Source: Rhodothermia bacterium (GTDB taxonomy: Bacteria > Bacteroidota > Rhodothermia > Rhodothermales > JABDKH01). Taken from it: DNA of 6,394 nt. The DNA lies in NCBI GenBank assembly GCA_030431165.1, contig JAUIJQ010000201.1:1-6394 (forward strand). Direction: 5' to 3'. A program made the translations under genes and the position numbers. Under the pieces are notes generated by a model that did not search any database, was not told the origin of the DNA, and worked only from the letters and a program-made list of their open reading frames with translations. Shown here piece after piece: positions 6,350 to 6,394 of this stretch; within the stretch, counting starts at the first letter, position 1; each line of letters begins with the position of its first letter.

Positions 6350-6394
6350 TGGCAAGTGCTGAAAGGCCTGCCTCGATCCGTTCGGCGGCCTGTT
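6342..6394 (-). CDS. 3' end of an unidentified upstream gene
   Basis: A reading frame entering from the right edge ends with QAAERIEAGLSALANA and TGA at 6344-6342, overlapping the M50 start by eight bases. The amphipathic helical ending and the overlap make a real gene end likely. The sequence would suit the C-terminal helix of a PLP aminotransferase, among many other enzymes, but too little is visible to name it. Confidence 0.5.
   Translation of the reverse strand, partial: QAAERIEAGLSALANA

Overview
The window looks like chromosome from a GC-rich member of the Bacteroidota/Rhodothermota (FCB) group, probably Rhodothermales-like. This rests on three things. There are two PorV/PorQ-type outer-membrane proteins. 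There is a secreted propeller protein with a FlgD-like C-terminal domain of the kind used as a type IX secretion (T9SS) sorting signal. Finally, there is a group III-like site-2 protease with an LPFYIPLP motif. Placement below that level is inference. I see no RNA genes, mobile elements or CRISPR array.

Layout: on the + strand, 1-576 is the 3' part of a CPBP (Rce1-like) membrane protein gene, open at the left edge. All other genes are on the - strand and converge on it across a 22-base gap. Reading them in their own direction from the right edge: the last codons of an unidentified gene (6394-6342); a site-2 protease of family M50 (6349-5195) overlapping that gene's stop; a 166-base gap; a lipoprotein with two Ig-like domains (5028-4183); a secreted seven-Asp-box beta-propeller with a T9SS/FlgD-like C-terminal domain (4182-2581); a PorV/PorQ-like barrel gene that appears frameshifted near its 5' end (2584-1600); and a second, intact PorV/PorQ-like barrel (1603-599).

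The last four genes are joined end to end (TAG-ATG abutting, ATGA overlap, TTGA overlap) and are almost certainly one translationally coupled operon. The likely theme is the outer surface. An outer-membrane lipoprotein and a secreted propeller with a sorting domain are encoded with barrels of the family that, in T9SS organisms, shuttles or anchors such cargo (PorV, PorQ). The propeller-plus-sorting-domain next to PorQ/PorV-like barrels resembles the PorZ-PorQ-PorV part of the T9SS attachment complex, but the function here is inferred.

The most notable observations are the frame change between signal peptide and barrel in the first PorV-like gene, the compact T9SS-like cassette itself, an altered active-site motif in the CPBP protein, and a 15-bp tandem repeat inside the lipoprotein signal sequence.
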